From Hymenopus coronatus (Eukaryota; Arthropoda; Insecta; Mantodea; Hymenopodidae): a stretch of 64,000 bases of DNA. Position 1 is the stretch's first letter; each line of letters opens with the position of its first letter. The notes beneath the pieces were generated by a model. That model saw only the letters and a program-made list of their open reading frames with translations, did not search any database and was not told the origin of the DNA. This document shows, one piece after another, positions 59,101 through 64,000 of the stretch. Where the stretch lies: NCBI GenBank assembly GCA_030762935.1, contig CM060895.1, positions 29,502,501 to 29,566,500 on the forward strand, read 5' to 3'. A program made the translations under genes and the position numbers.

Positions 59101-59289
59101 TTATTTTTTCCTCACAAGTCTTATTGATCCAATAGTGGGTTTAAACTATGATGCTTAGGACTGAAGTACATACAACATTGTAAGTCGCCAGTAGGGTATG
59201 TCATCTTAAAATAATTGTATAATCTGAGAGCTACTTGTGGTTTATGGGAAAGCATGAAAGTGAGTTGGGGAATTTAATGTGTTGGCATG

Positions 59290-59400
59290 TTGCCATGGCA
59301 GCATAGTGGTTAGAGCAGCTGGGCGGAAACTAGAAAATTCGTAGTTCAAATCCCAACTATGACAGGAATTTTTCAGTCTGACTCTTACCTTTTCAAAACA
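59290..59400 (+). repeat. tRNA-headed SINE
   Basis: A-box-like gcatagtggttagagcagct and B-box-like cgtagttcaaatcccaac. Same head type as the old SINE at 1150-1622, in the opposite orientation. Confidence 0.55.
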
Positions 59401-59699
59401 AGTGGTATGTTAATAAGGAAGTAATTGGAGCAAAATATAGGTTACAATTTACTCTCACTATCTGGATGGAATAACTTAGCTAACAATTGAACAACAATAT
59501 TGCATCCTTTATTGGAGGAAGATGTTTTGAAAGTCAAGTCATAAGATGGGGGGGGGGGGTTAACCCATTTATGTACCATTTTTTTATTGAACAGTTTATG
59601 TTTGGAAATACTTTTTTTTTTTAAACCAAAAATTACTCTGTCATGTATTTGCTAACAACATAAGTTTCTTCGGGATTTTCACCAAGATGCCTAGCTGCT

Positions 59700-60230
59700 G
59701 AAGAATTTATTTCATCTACACATAAACATTGTGCTTGAAATGGAAACATATATCACACCCCTTGCAAATTTGTAAGTTATGATAGCAGACACTAAAGTTG
59801 TTCTGGTAAAGCGGTATATAGGCACACACATTTTCCTCTTATTCAGTGTCATCAGATTCTGATGGTTCACCAGTAAACATATCATCTGAAGACACATCCT
59901 ATCCTTGCAAAAGCTTTGCATTTTCTAATTTGTATGGCTCAGCCTTTGTTACTGCTCTGCGGCTCATGGAATGATAAAAGTTCGATGGCCTTTATGATTC
60001 CCTAGGAGCTTTCTTTTGCTGATACGAGTTCAATACAAATAACCATGACCAATTTTTCAGTCAGGACATCTCTTGGAGGTTTGTAGGACCAAATCAGTCC
60101 AGATGACATAATCAGTCCAATCGGTAATGCAGTGCACATAAAATTGCTGCAAATGCTGAAGACTGAAATACTTGTCATTGTACAGAACACATAAGTTAAG
60201 CAATGATGGGTAAACCTGTCAAACTATGCA
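59700..60230 (-). other. Possible broken coding remnant, unassigned
   Basis: Across frames the - strand shows an acidic stretch (GEPSESDDTE) followed by CYHNLQICKGCDICFHFKHN with spaced Cys residues. A piggyBac-type C-terminus was considered, but the transposase core is not visible. Reported only because the Cys spacing is suggestive. Confidence 0.2.
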
Positions 60231-60700
60231 GATGAGTTAAGGTTAAGGAAAACGCCAAGACAAAAAATTGTGAATAGAGAAAATGAAACTGTGAAAGAAA
60301 GGGAAAGAGAAGTAAGCGGGAAGGGATAAATAAGTTGAGGCAGGAAAAGTGAAAAGGGAAGGATTTAAAGCAAGGAGAAATTTAGGTATTTCAAAGTATA
60401 GAGGGGCTGTTTGGTAGAAAAGTGATGAAAGTGAAATTAAAATGAAAAACCAAATTCAAAGCTAGCAATGAATACATGTAGAGGTTGCAATTATATTTAA
60501 AATATGTAGAGGCTCTCCAATAGCAGAAGTTCAAAGGGGGCCCAAGATGTATTTGATTACAACTAAATAAACAACTCATACATGTTCTAGGAATACTTGG
60601 GATATTCTATTAATACATTATGAAATTACTTAGTTTATGTGGTAAAATTTCCATGATGAGAATGTTTTATTAACTTCGGAATGCTTAGGTATTTTAGTGT

Positions 60701-60925
60701 GGGGCCGCACTGTGGCCGAGTGGTTGGACCACTTGCCTCTCATCTAAATGGCCTGGGTTTGATCCCAAGCGACTGCATGTGAGATTTGTGGTGGACAAAG
60801 CAGTGCTGGGTGTGTTTTCCCCAGGTTCTCTGGTTCCCCTGCCATTGCATTCCACTGGTGCTCCATCTTCATATATCATCAGTGTCATTGTCTGCATGCC
60901 ACAAGTAGTAAAAACTGGCAAATAT
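60701..60925 (+). repeat. SINE family A
   Basis: A box TGGCCGAGTGG (60712-60722), B box gggtttgatccc (60755-60766), body with gatttgtggtggacaaagca and ggtgctccatcttcat, 3' end ccacaagtagtaaaaa. Older than the 40.5 kb copy, judging by CpG losses. Confidence 0.85.
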
Positions 60926-61790
60926 TTTAGTGCTTTTTATTAACTTATCTTAAATTTAATATCTGCAGAAATAATAAAAGAGTGCCTTTAGTTCCCATTT
61001 ATTCCTATTTTGAACTTCAAACAATAATACTCGAGAAGACATCAGGGTTATTACCCAAATTATAAGATCTTGCTGTATTTATGGCATTCTCATTATTTTT
61101 AACATTTGTTATTGTTTCATTATCATGAAGCAATTTATTACTTCAAACTCTTAGAGCATTATTTTTTATACATCATCAAGGTATGTTACAGTGAACTACT
61201 GCCAGTTTAAAATTATCCTCATGTATCCATGGCATACTTTCTAGCCTTTGCTTAGAGGTGTTTCTAAATAATTTTAAGTTGCTCTTGGGTGCTATCCCTA
61301 TCACTTCTGTTAGGACTTTCCAACTATTTCTCTTCTTATCCACATCTTTGCATTACATTTTTTGCACTGTTATATTCTTACAAGGACTTTCATTACCTTT
61401 ATTATCAAGCATTTTTTCTTGTTTTTCTACTTTTCCTATTGGACATGTCCTATGATCTCTTTAAGTATACTGCAATATTTCACAAGTAATGAACTATACA
61501 TCTGTAGTAGTAAGTGAAAAAGTAAATTGCAATTGTGCTCTCTAATGTTATTTCTGGAATAAATTACACCCATAGTTACATCTGGAATAAATTACTCCAT
61601 TTAGTAAGGTTATTTTCAAAGTAATTTATCAATAAGGCTGCAGATGCAAGTAATGCTCCACACTTTTTTTTCTCCCAACAACAATGCTGCAAATGCAAAA
61701 TGTTAGGTAAGAATTATTTGAATTTTCCACAGCAATGTTTCAAAATGGTATCTGTAAGTTTTATACATGATAAGATGCATGTCATCATTT
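60926..61790. other. No feature seen
   Basis: AT-rich DNA with no recognised gene or repeat. Confidence 0.45.
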
Positions 61791-61794
61791 ACTT

Positions 61795-62200
61795 TCTTAC
61801 TGCAATGAAAGAAACAGTGAGGAATATTCACGAACATTTCTGTGAAGTCTATGAAACAGATCATCCGACATGTTGCAGCATGCTGATGTTTTTATTCATA
61901 CACGAACACATTAACCACACTCAATATTTGCTTACAGTGACTTTGGTGTAATAAAAACCCAGGGGATCTTTTGATTCAACATGTTACCTCTCAGTCTGGC
62001 ACAAGTTTGAGAGCTTTTGGATACATCACAAAACATTGTTCCTTCACAATCCTACAGCCCTAACCTAACTCCCTCAGACTTCTGTTTGTTTGAACCATTA
62101 AAGAATAGCATTTGTGGAAGGCATTTTGAGGACAAGGAGGTGGTAATTTGGGCAAAAGGGAGGTATTAGTTGACACTGTGGTATGATTTGTTAATTAGGA
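61795..62200 (+). mobile_element. Mariner-type transposase fragment
   Basis: Across frame breaks the + strand gives NLTPSDFCLFEPLKNSICGR and HFEDKEVV near 62060-62145, equivalent to the family's SPDLAPSDFHLF...L.GRHF.D..EV. The Asp after PS is kept. It is too broken to define the ends. Confidence 0.65.
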
Positions 62201-62670
62201 TCAAAGCACTTGCCTCAGAGTTTTATGCAGAATCCAAAGTATTTTAATCTATTTTTATTGTGCTCTTAGTGAAACACAATGCTACATATCTTTTAATGAA
62301 AAAGGCATTCTTGCTCGTTAAATTTTGATGTATTACATTGGTGTGATGTTGAAAATGATTACATTGGTGCTTATTATTGAATGAGTGAATTTATTTAGTA
62401 GTAATCAAATACATCTTGGACTGTCCTTTGAATTTGGGTCCCTCCCCTTCTACTATTGGACAGTGCTCTACATATTTTAAATATAATTGCAGCTTGTATG
62501 TGTGCTTTCTTAGTGTTTATGGCTATTATTGAATTTGGTCGCTAATTTTGATTTCTCTTTCATCACTGTTTTGTCTAAAAGCTCCTCTTTACTGTTCAAA
62601 CTCCTAAATTTCTCCTTGCTTTAAGCCGCCCCTTTCACTTTTCCTGTCTACTCATTTATCTCTTTCTGCT

Positions 62671-62678
<8 letters not shown>

Positions 62679-62701
<23 letters not shown>
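62679..62701. repeat. Poly-T tract
   Basis: An uninterrupted T run of more than 20 bases, perhaps a reversed retroposon tail; no element could be tied to it. Confidence 0.9.
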
Positions 62702-63009
62702 CGCTATATCTCACTTGTTTCACATACAATTTGTTTTGACTCTTCCACTAAATGTTACTTTTCCTCTATGACTTTCTACCTTTTCTTTTGTCTTGTCACC
62801 CACTGTGTCATGCCTATTTCTTCACCATCTTCCGTTTCATGTGCATTATATCATTTTTTCTATTTGAAACCCATTTCCCTATATATAATTTTTCCAGATT
62901 CACACCTCCAACTTCTCACTCCTTTACATTTGCACTACACATGCCTGCCTGTTCAACATCTGTATCCTCATCTTTCCATAGCATCATCATATAATCCCTT
63001 TTGCTCTCG

Positions 63010-63725
63010 CTTCTCTTCTCTCTGCTTTGCCCCAGGGGCCTACTACAGTACCCGGGGTCCCGAGCCAACCTTGACTCCCTCAGTGGGCAACCTCTGAGTG
63101 GTGAGAGAGTCACTAAATCAAATGCCCACCCACGTGTAGGCCGTGCTTGGAGACCTGTGTCGGTGGAAAGGAATATCCTGGTTGGTTGAGGGTTGCATAT
63201 CTGAGCCTAGGCCTTCTGTCTTTTCAGTGACTAGGGAGGGTACGCAACTTAATACACCACTTTGGTTTCTGCTTCACTTAAACGGCAGGCTAGGGACTAG
63301 CCCACCCCTAGTCAATCGGCCAGGACTAGGTATTACACCGAACTCCAGGGTGAGTGGGACGGCGAGCCTGCTATATCCCCTGAGTAGCCCTGTCATCCCA
63401 GTGGGATGACCCCTTGTTGGACTCCGTGGTGGGTGGGGAACACCGGGGGATGAAAATAAAAATTTACATTAATGGCAAAATCAAAAATATCTATTAAATA
63501 TGGTACTGAGTTCGGATAAGAAGTAGTCGAGTGTTGTAGCCCTCGCTACTTGATTGTCAATAGAACAGAGGAAGGAAGAAAGTTCTCTAGCACTTGATTG
63601 TCAATAGAACAGAGGAAGGAAGAAAGTTCTCTAGCACTTGATTGTCAATAGAACAGAGGAAGGAAGAAAGTTCTCTAGCACTTGATTGTCAATAGAACAG
63701 AGGAAGGAAGAAAGTTCTCTAGCGT
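63010..63725 (+). mobile_element. 5' region of an I-type LINE
   Basis: GC-rich leader in an AT-rich neighbourhood (about 63030-63450) with features common to arthropod I-type LINE 5' UTRs, such as ggtggggaacaccgggggat just before the coding part. The abrupt composition change near 63010 is a likely 5' end, so this copy may be full length to the left. Confidence 0.6.
63550..63725 (+). repeat. Four tandem copies of a 44 bp unit
   Basis: The unit ttgattgtcaatagaacaga ... gttctctagcac is repeated four times with no visible difference (63550, 63594, 63638, 63682). The last copy runs straight into the ORF1 coding sequence and is itself translated as LIVNRTEEGRKFSS. Confidence 0.95.
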
Positions 63726-64000
63726 AAGCCCTTTTATTATTAAAAAGGGTCTTGATAACATTGCTGGTCCTGTAAAATCTTGTATAAGAGCTCGTAATGG
63801 CACGCTCCTGGTAGAAGCAGAATCAGCATCCCAGGCTGCAAAAATACTAAAGGCCAAAATGTTAGCTAGCTATCCAGTAAAGGTCGATGTACACAAAAGC
63901 TTGAATTCCTCATGCTGTGTGGTAAACACCCGCGCACTGGACGGTTTGACCTGTGAGGGAATTCAAGAAAATCTTTCTCCTCAAGGCGTAATATCTGTGT
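63682..64000 (+). CDS. LINE ORF1 (gag-like) N-terminal part, cut by the window end
   Basis: An open frame through the last 44 bp repeat and on to the end: RKFSSVSPFIIKKGLDNI, GPVKSCIRARNGTLLVEAES, AKMLASYPVKVDVHKSLN. This is the pattern of the ORF1 nucleic-acid-binding protein of I/Jockey-type LINEs (PF.I.K.I..I.G....R.R.G.LLVE), an RRM-like fold that coats element RNA. Zn-knuckles would be expected further on. No start codon is assigned because the repeats upstream contain stops in this frame. Confidence 0.75.
   Translation, partial: MIVNRTEEGRKFSSVSPFIIKKGLDNIAGPVKSCIRARNGTLLVEAESASQAAKILKAKMLASYPVKVDVHKSLNSSCCVVNTRALDGLTCEGIQENLSPQGVISV

Noticed and set aside
59700..60230. piggyBac transposase
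   Set aside because: Only an acidic stretch and spaced Cys residues resemble the C-terminus; no catalytic core or TTAA-flanked ends seen.
62640..63000. Overlapping + strand frames rich in Ser, Phe and Pro
   Set aside because: Pyrimidine-rich low-complexity DNA following a poly-T tract gives open frames in several phases; no motif.

Overview
This is animal nuclear DNA: AT-rich, with split genes, multi-kilobase introns and dense decayed transposons. The transposon mix (Penelope-like elements, CR1/Jockey-type and I-type LINEs, mariner, Helitron, several tRNA-derived SINEs, a multicopy Cys-rich arthropod protein family) suggests an arthropod, possibly a chelicerate. That placement is an inference; nothing here fixes the species.

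Host genes. (1) Positions 335-588 and 6628-6939 on the + strand are the last two coding exons of serine palmitoyltransferase subunit 1 (SPTLC1), separated by a 6 kb intron. (2) Positions 37641-37786, 32505-32640 and 21188-21406 on the - strand form a complete three-exon ZSWIM7 (SWS1, Shu-complex SWIM protein). Its splice phases join exactly to give 166 residues, across introns of 5.0 and 11.1 kb. (3) Two further well-spliced internal exons, 50634-50744 (-) and 56124-56332 (+), belong to genes I could not identify.

Mobile DNA, left to right. SPTLC1 intron: an old SINE, two copies of an unclassified repeat ending in a palindrome (family P), one carrying a foldback MITE, and a mariner remnant with a SINE inside it. 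7.3-13.05 kb: Penelope-like 3' ends, a truncated LINE, and a Penelope-like element (PLE) with reverse transcriptase and GIY-YIG domains, flanked by an inverted partial copy. The PLE 3' ends carry hammerhead-ribozyme-like motifs. 15-20.8 kb: an unidentified coding remnant, two PLE tails, a mariner-type fragment, a three-unit tandem array with CTCF-like cores and the 3' end of a Helitron. ZSWIM7 intron 2: a LINE (-), an hAT-like remnant, a 2.4 kb cluster of family P copies and a LINE 3' end. ZSWIM7 intron 1: a wreck of the Cys-rich family and an old family P copy.

38-43.3 kb: SINEs, a LINE remnant (-), and a Ty3/gypsy integrase with its 3' LTR, itself interrupted by a SINE. 44.5-48.3 kb: an I-type LINE with endonuclease, reverse transcriptase and RNase H. 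48.4-62.2 kb: SINEs, mariner-type remnants, a 5S-rRNA-related double element and more family P. The window ends inside another I-type LINE (63.0 kb onward) whose ORF1 start contains four copies of a 44 bp repeat. Almost every transposon reading frame is broken. I see no clearly new multi-gene system. The most unusual items are the ribozyme-like PLE ends, the palindrome-ended repeat family and the 5S-related double element.
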